61,376 bases of DNA. It comes from JOPF136 sp035541255 (lineage in GTDB: Bacteria > Acidobacteriota > Terriglobia > Acidiferrales > UBA7541). The notes beneath the pieces are model-generated. The model was not told the DNA's origin. It was given only the letters and a program-made list of their open reading frames with translations, and did not search any database. The DNA is taken from NCBI GenBank assembly GCA_035541255.1, contig DATKNR010000179.1:1-61376 (forward strand), given 5' to 3'. The stretch's first letter is position 1. Every line of letters starts with the position of its first letter. The position numbers and the translations under genes were made by a program. This document shows positions 1-7,385 of this stretch, in pieces.

Positions 1-396
1 CAGCCGCGCTTTCGCACCTGGCTTCTGGGGCTCTTCGCGCTCCTGGCGCTTCTGCTTTCCGCTATCGGAATCTACGGGGTGATCTCATATTCGGTGGCGC
101 AACGCGCTCCCGAATTCGGCCTCCGCATGGCGCTGGGAGCGCAGCGGAGGCAGGTGTTCCGTCTTGTAACCCGGCAGGGCCTGCGGCTCGCGCTGGCGGG
201 CGCTGGAGTTGGGCTGGCAGCATCGGCGGCACTCACGCGCGTTCTGGGCAGCTTCTTATATCAAGTGAGCCCATTCGATCTGTTTACTTATGGAATTGTC
301 ATCCTGCTGCTGACGGCGGTTGGATTGGTTGCGTCGTACCTTCCAGCTCGGCGGGCGATGGGCGTGGACCCGCTGGTAGCGCTGCGTCACGAATAG
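1..396 (+). CDS. ABC transporter permease, C-terminal part (MacB/ADOP type), 5' end outside window
   Basis: The frame is already open at base 1, so only the last 131 residues are present. They show a first membrane helix at residues 7-27, the FtsX/MacB signature EFGLRMALGA, two more hydrophobic helices and the usual tail in which ARRAM is followed by DPLVALRHE. This is the C-terminal half of an FtsX-like permease of the MacB superfamily; the tail wording is typical of the large acidobacterial ADOP permeases. These proteins move substrates or transmit conformational work across the inner membrane with a separate ATPase. An internal GTG at 79 could be mistaken for a start, but the reading frame and homology-like sequence continue upstream of it. 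The substrate cannot be told from this fragment. Confidence 0.85.
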   Translation, partial: QPRFRTWLLGLFALLALLLSAIGIYGVISYSVAQRAPEFGLRMALGAQRRQVFRLVTRQGLRLALAGAGVGLAASAALTRVLGSFLYQVSPFDLFTYGIVILLLTAVGLVASYLPARRAMGVDPLVALRHE

Positions 397-796
397 AATC
401 GGGCCTCTTCTCCCGAACAGGGAATCGCTGTTCTGCTTCGGAACTGAGCGAACCTCACAGCCGAGACGAGCATTTCCATCCTGCTGCATCCAGTGAAGTT
501 AGCAGCACACCTCTGGGCACCATATTGCAATGGCCAATTTCGGAGAGGTGCCGGGATGATCGTATGGCAATCGTGCGTCGAAGGCAGTGTCGAGAGAGCG
601 CGCGGCAGCCAAGGCTGCCATGGTAACGGCCGGGAGAACCGGAGCGCTCACCACACCTGGCAGAGCTGCTTCACTTCCAAGAGTGGTGGCTGGCAAATGT
701 CGCGAGGTACGCGCCTGGCACTGGAATACACGCTGGCGATTGGGTGCGCGCTGGCATCGAGCTGGCTAATCCTGCGGCTGGGACTCTGACCGGGAC
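397..796. other. Intergenic region with only a doubtful small ORF
   Basis: Four hundred bases separate the permease from the hybrid kinase. The region holds one sigma54-like promoter motif (listed separately). A 30-codon open frame at 697-789 would encode a short basic start plus one hydrophobic helix ending RLGL just before the kinase. It has no clear ribosome binding site, so it is not called as a gene. No strong hairpin-plus-T terminator was seen after the permease stop. Confidence 0.4.
514..529 (+). promoter_or_regulatory. Possible sigma54 (-24/-12) promoter
   Basis: The sequence TGGGCACCATATTGCA has a TGG at the -24 position and a perfect TTGCA at -12, with exactly ten bases between the GG and the GC, which is the invariant sigma54 geometry. 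The -24 box departs from TGGCAC after the GG. It would start RNA near base 540, about 255 bases before the hybrid kinase. The window encodes two sigma54 activators, so the sigma factor is likely present in the cell. This is a motif match only. Confidence 0.28.
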
Positions 797-2929
797 ATGA
801 CGGCTCCCCGAAAACTGCGTGTCTGGCCGAAATCGGAAGGCGAAACCACGCCGGGCGGCCAAAGCGAACTCGCGGCCTGGGCCGGCATTGGGCAGTCGTT
901 GGCTGACGGCGAAGCGGGCGCGCTGCGGCAGCTTGCGGCTCGAGCGCGGGAACTGAGCGGTTCCGTTTTTGTGGCCATTGCGCGGGAAGCGTCAGAAAGC
1001 CACGGCGTATCGTTCGTCGCGGCGGATGGCCCCGCGGGCACCGAGACCGCGCTGGGACAAATCAGCTTTGCTCCCTTCTGGCGCGCTGCGCTCGAGGAAA
1101 GGCGCGTAACCTCCAGCGAAGTGGAACCGGGCTGCTGCGGCACGATTCGCTTCCCCGACCAGCCGGTGCAAACCGTGCTGGGCATTCCGCTGCGGGCGCG
1201 GGGAGAAACGCTTGGACTTCTGATAGCGGGCCTGGGCAAGGGCACGGACGCCGAGGCGGCGCAACGGCGGTTGGAAGAATGGACGCCACTGGCCGCGCTG
1301 GCGCTGGCGGTTGAGCGCCGTGCCAACGTTTCGCAGGTGCGGAACCACTGGCTGGCCGCGCTGCTCGATTCGATGGAGAACGCGGTGCTGATGATCGAAG
1401 CCGACGGGCGCATCCGGCTGGCAAACTCGCGCCTGCCTCTGCTGCTGGGCATCCCGCCAGAGCGGATGGCGAAACTGCGGACGATTGAGGAGCTGATGGC
1501 GGAGGCGCGCTCAAATTTCCGCAATCCGCGCGTGGCGGAAACGCGCTGGCGCGAAATCCAGCGGCGCGAAGACGAAGTGGCCTGGGACGAGGTAGAGCTG
1601 GCGCATCCGGTGCCACGGCTGCTGGAAAGGTTCGCCCGGCCGGTTCGGACGACCGACGGGGAACGCCTGGGCTGGCTGGAACTCTATCGCGAGGCCGGCG
1701 AGGAGCGCCTGCTGCGATCACGGCTCTCCCAGATGGAAAAGCTCGCGGGGATCGGACAGCTCGTATCCGGCATCGCGCACGAACTGAACAACCCGCTCAC
1801 CAGCATCGTGGGTTACGCGCAACTGCTGCTGCAGCGTTCCGGCGGCAGCGGACGCGACGAAGAGACTCTGCACATTTTCGAGCAGGCACAGCGCGCGGGA
1901 ACCATCGTGCGCAGCCTGCTGCTGATGGCCAGGGGAGAAAAGCCCGAACACAAACCAGTGAGCCTGAACGAAATTGTGAACCAGACAGTGGCCATGCGGG
2001 ATTACCAGCTCCGCGTGTCCAACATCCGTATCGAACTGGACCTGGAGCCGGGATTGCCGGTCATTCTGGGGGACAGCCACCAGCTAAAGCAGATGATGCT
2101 CAACCTGCTGATCAACGCGGAGCAGGCCATAGAGGCGGGACGCGGCCGCGGCACGATTCACATAAGCACTGGGCGGCCGCGTACGGGACAGCCGCGCACC
2201 GTGGCGCTGGAAGTCTGCGATGACGGTGTGGGCATCCCGCGCGAGATTGCTCCGAGCATTTTCGATCCCTTCTTCACCACGAAGCGGGCGGGAGCAGGCA
2301 CGGGCCTGGGACTCTCCATCGTCTCGAACATCGTTCGGGAGCACGGCGGAGAGGTGCGCGTGGAACCGGGCCCGGAGCGTGGATCCAGGTTCGTCGTGGA
2401 ATTCCCCGCCGGACCGTGGCGGCAGCAGGAAGCGCGCGGGCCGGAGGGCGAGAAGATGCTCGCCGCGGCGGCCGTCCGGGAGCACCCGGCAGGAGGGCGA
2501 AAACGCGTGCTGGTGGTAGAAGACGAACCGACTGTGGCCAGCCTGGTCGCCGATGTGCTCCGCGAGGAAGGGCACGAGGTGGAAACGATTCTCGACAGTG
2601 TGGCCGCGCTCGAACGGCTGACCCGGCAGGATTTTGACCTGGTAATCTGCGACTTGAAGATGCCGAAGCTCGACGGCCGGGCCCTCTACGAGGAAGGAAT
2701 TCGCCGCGGGCGCCTTCGCCGCGACCGCGTGCTCTTCATCACCGGCGACACGATGCGTCCGCGAACGCTCGACTTTGTTCACCGCGACCGCCTCCCCTTT
2801 CTGGCAAAGCCGTTCCTGGTGGACGAATTGACCCGGAAGGTGCGTGACTTGCTGAACGATCACGCCAGTCGCACGAACGCCGGCCGGCCGGCAACCACTG
2901 ATTATTACGTACAGCTGGGGGAGGAATGA
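797..2929 (+). CDS. Soluble hybrid histidine kinase (GAF-like, PAS, HisKA, HATPase, receiver)
   Basis: This 710-residue protein has no membrane helix, so it should sense a cytoplasmic signal. Residues about 25-180 look like a GAF domain and 190-300 like a PAS domain. The DHp helix carries the phospho-acceptor His328 in IAHELNNPLTS. The ATPase domain has its N box around Asn440, then DDGVGIP and GTGLGLSIV. A receiver follows from about residue 567, with VVEDEP and the phospho-acceptor Asp619 in VICDLKMP. All catalytic residues are intact. The stop overlaps the next start (ATGA), so it is translationally coupled to the receiver/DHp protein downstream. The signal and final output are unknown, since no DNA-binding output domain is encoded in this gene. 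Confidence 0.9.
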   Translation: MTAPRKLRVWPKSEGETTPGGQSELAAWAGIGQSLADGEAGALRQLAARARELSGSVFVAIAREASESHGVSFVAADGPAGTETALGQISFAPFWRAALEERRVTSSEVEPGCCGTIRFPDQPVQTVLGIPLRARGETLGLLIAGLGKGTDAEAAQRRLEEWTPLAALALAVERRANVSQVRNHWLAALLDSMENAVLMIEADGRIRLANSRLPLLLGIPPERMAKLRTIEELMAEARSNFRNPRVAETRWREIQRREDEVAWDEVELAHPVPRLLERFARPVRTTDGERLGWLELYREAGEERLLRSRLSQMEKLAGIGQLVSGIAHELNNPLTSIVGYAQLLLQRSGGSGRDEETLHIFEQAQRAGTIVRSLLLMARGEKPEHKPVSLNEIVNQTVAMRDYQLRVSNIRIELDLEPGLPVILGDSHQLKQMMLNLLINAEQAIEAGRGRGTIHISTGRPRTGQPRTVALEVCDDGVGIPREIAPSIFDPFFTTKRAGAGTGLGLSIVSNIVREHGGEVRVEPGPERGSRFVVEFPAGPWRQQEARGPEGEKMLAAAAVREHPAGGRKRVLVVEDEPTVASLVADVLREEGHEVETILDSVAALERLTRQDFDLVICDLKMPKLDGRALYEEGIRRGRLRRDRVLFITGDTMRPRTLDFVHRDRLPFLAKPFLVDELTRKVRDLLNDHASRTNAGRPATTDYYVQLGEE

Positions 2930-3564
2930 CTTCCGAAGCCGCCTCAATCGTTTTGGCCGTCACTCCTGACGAGCGGACCGCGGAACGCCTTGGAACGTGG
3001 CTGGCGGAAAGCCCTGCGGAGTGCGAAGTCCATCATGCCGCGTCTGTACGGATCGCGCGCCGGCAGGTTGACCGGCTGCTGCCGGGCGTCATTTACTTCG
3101 AAGCCACGAAGTTATCAGGCGCCGATTCGCGATCCGCTGTGCGTGACCTGGCCCGGTATGCGCCGGTGGTCGCTGCGGTGAATTCCGATGCCGCGCGAGG
3201 GCTGGCCGTGCTGGTCGTGGCGGGAATCGTGGACTGCGTCCCAGAGGGAGCGGAGTTTCTGGAATTGACGGCGGCACTCGTCGAACGCCGGCTGCTTGCC
3301 GGACGAAGGCTATGGGAAGGAATCCAGGAGTTCGAGCAGGAGGAGACGGTGGACTTCGGCTCCATTCTGAGGCACGAGCTGAACAATCCGCTCACCGGGA
3401 TTCTAGGCAACGCGGAAATGCTGCTCAACCGACGGCAGCGACTGCCGGAGGAGGCTGTGCCCAGGGTCGAGACAATCGCCGATCTCGCCATACGCCTGCG
3501 CGAGACGATTCGGCGGCTGAGCAGCGCATGGGAAGCGCGGCATCGGCCGCAACACATCGGCTGA
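2926..3564 (+). CDS. Degenerate receiver plus orphan DHp (HisKA) domain protein
   Basis: This 212-residue protein starts inside the stop of the hybrid kinase (ATGA). Residues 1-125 have the alternating pattern of a receiver-like fold, but the usual phospho-acceptor strand reads VIYFEATKL, with no Asp in place. Residues about 140-205 form a single HisKA helix pair with an intact H box, His150 in RHELNNPLTG. The chain then ends, with no ATPase domain. Seen directly: a DHp domain without a kinase domain. By family knowledge such a domain could dimerise with, or take phosphate from, a full kinase. Its coupling to the hybrid kinase makes that kinase the obvious partner. Whether it is a phosphotransfer protein or a modulator is inference. 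Confidence 0.8.
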   Translation: MTSEAASIVLAVTPDERTAERLGTWLAESPAECEVHHAASVRIARRQVDRLLPGVIYFEATKLSGADSRSAVRDLARYAPVVAAVNSDAARGLAVLVVAGIVDCVPEGAEFLELTAALVERRLLAGRRLWEGIQEFEQEETVDFGSILRHELNNPLTGILGNAEMLLNRRQRLPEEAVPRVETIADLAIRLRETIRRLSSAWEARHRPQHIG

Positions 3565-3628
3565 CTAGCAGCGTGCAGTCCACACGCATCGAAAGACAAC
3601 AAACCAGGGACTTCGGACAGCCCTCCGC

Positions 3629-3811
3629 TTATTTCTGCGCCATGTAACCGGAACACTGCAGCACCGGTAGGCGTGGATACTTGGGAAATGCGGGGTCCGT
3701 GATCGAGAGTTCGCAGAGGATGAACCGCGAGCCCCGCTCCGATTCGATGCGACGGGCGTAAACACACGACTCACAGAGCCCAGCGGAGTTCGGATGGCCT
3801 GTTCCCGACAT
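3629..3811 (-). CDS. Small four-cysteine protein (putative zinc-binding)
   Basis: Within a longer minus-strand open frame, the last 60 codons read like a real protein. There is a CESCVYARR motif near the start, then a basic-acidic stretch containing RGSRF and LCEL, then FPKYPRLPVL followed by a final Cys-containing CSGY. The CxxC pair plus two later cysteines suggest a small metal-binding fold. I believe similar short proteins with the CxxC, RGS, FPKYP and LPV pattern occur in other Acidobacteriota, but this is from memory. The start chosen is the ATG at 3811, because upstream sequence in this frame lacks protein-like character. The ribosome binding site is weak. It lies antisense between two plus-strand signalling genes. 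The function is unknown. Confidence 0.6.
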   Translation of the reverse strand: MSGTGHPNSAGLCESCVYARRIESERGSRFILCELSITDPAFPKYPRLPVLQCSGYMAQK

Positions 3812-4061
3812 CCCGGCAAGGTTAGGACAGGGAGGGCGCCTCGCGCAAAGCTTCGAACGCCCGAAATCCGGGGAGGGCCGACAGACCGGCCGACGGGCTG
3901 TCGCGGAAGATTGCGTAGCGCGCGTGCCGCCTTTACTTCCGGGCGGGTTTTGCCTACCATTTGCGTGTCTTCGCGCCCAATCCGGCCCGCCTGAGGGGGG
4001 CACGCCAGCCCTTGTGGAAGGCGTGAGCTTCAGGCAGTGCAGGAATGTGGGGCGAACTACC
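3812..4061. other. Divergent intergenic region
   Basis: This stretch separates the small minus-strand four-cysteine gene from the FHA phosphatase gene and should hold both promoters. The phosphatase frame stays open back to an ATG at 3924, but those extra residues look non-coding. I see no convincing -35/-10 pair and no terminator. Confidence 0.35.
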
Positions 4062-5717
4062 ATGCACCGGACTCCCCGGCTGATACTCGTAGACCCGAGT
4101 GGCGCACGGCAGGAACTCGCCGTGAAGAAGCTGCCCTTCCGCATCGGGCGGCAGGCGGGCAACGAACTGACGCTGCGCGACAACCGCATCAGCCGGCAGC
4201 AGGCCACCATCGTGCTGGAAAACGGCCGCTTCATGCTGATCGATTCGCAGAGCCGCCACGGAACGCGCGTGAACGGCGAAAAGGTGGAGCGTCACGAGCT
4301 GAAGCCGAAAGACACGATCGACTTCGGCGTTCCGGATTCGTTCCGCATCGTTTACGCGGGCGAGGAAGCCTCGCTCGACGAAATCATCGAACGCGTGGAA
4401 ACGGCGGCAGCGGCAGACACACCATCGCGCGATCTGTACCACCTGGGCGTGCTGCTGGACGTGGCCCGGGCACTGCATTCCAGCCTCTCGCTGGAGGATG
4501 TGCTGGGTTCGGTGGTGGACGCAGCGGTTCGGGTGACGCACACGGAACGCGGCGTGCTGATGATGCTGAACTCGAACGGCGAATTCGCGGCCACCGTGGC
4601 CCGCGATTCCCACCGGACAACCATCGAATCGAAATCAGTGGACGTTTCCCAGAGCGTGCTGCGGCAGGTGGCGGCTTCCCGGCGGGAGCTGATCGTCACG
4701 GATATGGGCGACGAAACGCAATGGCAGGCACAGGCCAGCGTGGTGCGGCTGCAGATCCACAGCGTGGTGGCGCTGCCGCTGGAACGCCTGCGCATGGGCG
4801 ATTCGCTGGACACGACCTCAGCAGGCCAGCAATCCGAACTGCTGGGCGTGCTCTATCTGGACAGCCATCAGCCGGCCGCGGCGTTCTCCGATCTGGACCG
4901 CGCGGTGCTCCGTTCCCTGGCGATTGAAGCATCGACAGTGATCGAGAACGCGCGGCTGTTCACCGCGGCACGGCAGATGGAGCGGATGAGCCACGAACTG
5001 GAAATTGCCTGCGACCTGCAGCAGCAGTTGCTGCCAAAATCGTTCCCGCAGGCGCCGCATTTCCAGGTGGCCGGCTGGAACCTGGCCTGCCATTCCGTGG
5101 GAGGCGATTACTTCGACGTGCTGGAGCTGCCCGGCAAAAAACATGCATTCGTGGTGGCAGACGTAGCCGGCAAAGGCATCGCGGCGGCGCTACTGGCGTG
5201 CATGCTGCAGGGCATCGTGGCCACCGCGTCCGGCTTCGATCTGGACCCGGCGAAGGTGGCCATGAGGATCAACAACTACCTCTATGAGCGGTCGGGAATC
5301 GAGCGGTACGCCACGGTGTTCCTCAGCTCCCTGGACGAGGAAGGAAATTTCGAATACGTGAATGCCGGCCACGTGCCCCCGCTGGTGCGCACCTCCACGG
5401 GACAGGTGTATCCTCTGACCTCGGAAAGCTTTCCGCTGGGCATGTTCGACTTTGCGGAGTTCCATTCCTCGAAAGTGAAACTCACACCCGGAGACATCGT
5501 GCTGGTGTACACGGACGGGTTCACGGAAGCGGCCAATCCGGAGGGAGAATTCTTCGGCGAGCCGAGGCTTCGGGAATTGCTGAAGCAGGAACCTGGAAAA
5601 TCGCTGGATGAGCTGCTCGCGAGGATTCAGGGGGCGGTGCGCGAGTTTACGCGTGGCGCATCGCAGAGCGACGACATGACGCTGCTCGTAATCCATTACC
5701 GGGGAGCAGGGGCATGA
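4062..5717 (+). CDS. FHA-GAF-PP2C (SpoIIE/RsbU-type) serine phosphatase
   Basis: Starting at the ATG at 4062 gives 551 residues that open straight into an FHA fold (about residues 26-90, FRIGRQ, then NRISRQQ and GTRVNG). A GAF domain follows at about 140-300. After a short helix with LQQQLLP comes a SpoIIE-type PP2C domain (about 315-548) with metal-binding aspartates in GGDYFD, DVAGKG, YTDGF and SDDM. Such enzymes dephosphorylate anti-sigma antagonists or other Ser/Thr phosphoproteins. The FHA domain would bind phosphothreonine peptides, so a Ser/Thr kinase input is likely. The conserved histidine after the FHA Ser-Arg is Gln here. The upstream ATG at 3924 is rejected because its 46 extra residues look non-coding. 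The stop overlaps the next gene by ATGA. Confidence 0.88.
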   Translation: MHRTPRLILVDPSGARQELAVKKLPFRIGRQAGNELTLRDNRISRQQATIVLENGRFMLIDSQSRHGTRVNGEKVERHELKPKDTIDFGVPDSFRIVYAGEEASLDEIIERVETAAAADTPSRDLYHLGVLLDVARALHSSLSLEDVLGSVVDAAVRVTHTERGVLMMLNSNGEFAATVARDSHRTTIESKSVDVSQSVLRQVAASRRELIVTDMGDETQWQAQASVVRLQIHSVVALPLERLRMGDSLDTTSAGQQSELLGVLYLDSHQPAAAFSDLDRAVLRSLAIEASTVIENARLFTAARQMERMSHELEIACDLQQQLLPKSFPQAPHFQVAGWNLACHSVGGDYFDVLELPGKKHAFVVADVAGKGIAAALLACMLQGIVATASGFDLDPAKVAMRINNYLYERSGIERYATVFLSSLDEEGNFEYVNAGHVPPLVRTSTGQVYPLTSESFPLGMFDFAEFHSSKVKLTPGDIVLVYTDGFTEAANPEGEFFGEPRLRELLKQEPGKSLDELLARIQGAVREFTRGASQSDDMTLLVIHYRGAGA

Positions 5718-7372
5718 CCGCGCCATCGTCCGGCAGCGGTACGCAGACCTGGCTGGAACGGCTGGGAAAGGCTCTGGCCTATCTGGACCCGGAATGCGAC
5801 ACGGCGGAGCTCTCGCGGCGCGTGGTGGAGGCGGCGCACGAACAGTTCGGGATGCCGGGTGCGCGGCTGTGGCGCATACACGACAGCGGGCCATCCGTGT
5901 GGCAACAGATCGGATCGCTGGAAGATGCGGATGCGGGATATATCCGGGGGGCGATGACGGAAGCGTCCCCGGGCCAGTCTGACGGCAAACGGTGGGCATG
6001 CGCGCTGCCAGGCAATGGCGTGGCCACCTCCGCGCTGGAGATTTCTGCCAGCGGACCGCTGGATGAAGCGGCGCAGAGCGTCCTGCGGCTCTTCGGCCGG
6101 TATGCGGGCGTGGCGCTGGCATCGAGCGAGCGCCGCGGCGCCATGGCGGAGCTGCAAAGCATCATCGAGGCCACGAAATCACTGAATTCCACGATCGACC
6201 TGGCCGAGCTCATTAACATCATCCTTCGTCTGGCCAGCCGCCAGACCGGCGCGAAACGCGCCACGGTATTTCTGGTGGACAAGGAACGCCAGGAAATCTG
6301 GTCACTGGTAGGGCTGGGCCTCGAACAGCAGGAAATCCGCATGCCCATCAACCAGGGCCTCGCGGGTTGGGCGGCCACGAACGGACAGACGGTGAACATC
6401 GAGGATGCTTACCAGGACTCGAGGTTCGACCGCGCCGCTGACCAGAAGACGGGATTCCTGACGCGCTCTGTGTTGTGCCATCCCATCCGGAACAACAACG
6501 AGGAAATCGTCGGCGTACTCCAGTTGCTGAACAAGAACACTGGAGTGTTTAATGCCGGCGATCAGGCGTTCCTCGAGGCAATTTCCCTCCATGTGGCGCT
6601 GGCGCTGGAAAACGCACGAATGCACCGCGCCATGCTGGCACAGGAACGGCTGGAGCGCGACCTGGCCTTGGCGCGAAGCATCCAATCGAGCCTGCTGCCG
6701 GACACTCCTCCGCAGCTTTCCGAGTTCGAGATCAGCGTATTTCACCGACCCACGCAGATGGTGGGGGGTGACTACTACGACTTCCTGATGCTGGATCAGG
6801 ACACGATGCTGACCGTGGTGGCGGACGTGGAGGGCAAAGGCGTGGCCTCAGCGCTGATGATGTCCAACCTACAGGCCATGCTGCACACCCTGGTCGGTCA
6901 CCTGCATTCGCTCGAACGGCTGGTGGAAGCGATCAACAATCTGATGGCCGCGGAAGGACGTCAACGCAAGTTCATGAGCATGTTCGTGGCCATGCTGGAC
7001 CGGCGGCACCGAGGGCTGCATTACATCAACGCGGGCCACGTGCCTCCCGCCGTCATTCGCGCCAACGGGCAAGTCGAATCGCTGCGCGAGGGGGGCATGG
7101 TGATCGGCGTCCTGCCGGGACAGACCTATGAACGGGGCTTCCTGCGGCTGGAGAAGGGCGACGTGTTCATCGCGTGTACGGACGGCATCACGGAAGCGAT
7201 GGACCGCGCGGGGAACGAGTACGGGCTGGAGCGGCTGGAGGAAGCAGTGAGCCGCCATCGCCAGAAGCGCGCGCAGGATATCGTCGCCGGCCTGCTGAAA
7301 GAAGTGGACGACTTCTCCCGCGGCGGAGCCCACGAGGACGACCGCGTGGTCCTGATTCTAAAAGTCGTCTGA
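5714..7372 (+). CDS. GAF-GAF-PP2C (SpoIIE/RsbU-type) serine phosphatase
   Basis: This 552-residue protein is translationally coupled to the FHA phosphatase by an ATGA overlap. Residues about 15-140 look like a divergent GAF domain. A clear GAF domain lies at about 164-305. The linker helix has the RsbU-like ARSIQSSLLP motif. The PP2C domain (about 320-552) keeps the aspartates in GGDYYD, DVEGKG, CTDGIT and HEDD. There is no membrane segment. With the preceding gene it forms a two-phosphatase unit. No RsbV-like antagonist, RsbW-like kinase or sigma factor gene is present in the window, so targets must be encoded elsewhere. An imperfect small stem (7361-7376) sits at the stop, in the 13-base gap to the convergent neighbour. 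Confidence 0.88.
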   Translation: MTAPSSGSGTQTWLERLGKALAYLDPECDTAELSRRVVEAAHEQFGMPGARLWRIHDSGPSVWQQIGSLEDADAGYIRGAMTEASPGQSDGKRWACALPGNGVATSALEISASGPLDEAAQSVLRLFGRYAGVALASSERRGAMAELQSIIEATKSLNSTIDLAELINIILRLASRQTGAKRATVFLVDKERQEIWSLVGLGLEQQEIRMPINQGLAGWAATNGQTVNIEDAYQDSRFDRAADQKTGFLTRSVLCHPIRNNNEEIVGVLQLLNKNTGVFNAGDQAFLEAISLHVALALENARMHRAMLAQERLERDLALARSIQSSLLPDTPPQLSEFEISVFHRPTQMVGGDYYDFLMLDQDTMLTVVADVEGKGVASALMMSNLQAMLHTLVGHLHSLERLVEAINNLMAAEGRQRKFMSMFVAMLDRRHRGLHYINAGHVPPAVIRANGQVESLREGGMVIGVLPGQTYERGFLRLEKGDVFIACTDGITEAMDRAGNEYGLERLEEAVSRHRQKRAQDIVAGLLKEVDDFSRGGAHEDDRVVLILKVV

Positions 7373-7385
7373 CTTTCCACACAGT

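Noticed and set aside
697..789. Thirty-codon open frame with a hydrophobic helix before the hybrid kinase
   Set aside because: There is no ribosome binding site or known family, and the frame may be chance; it is mentioned only in the intergenic note.
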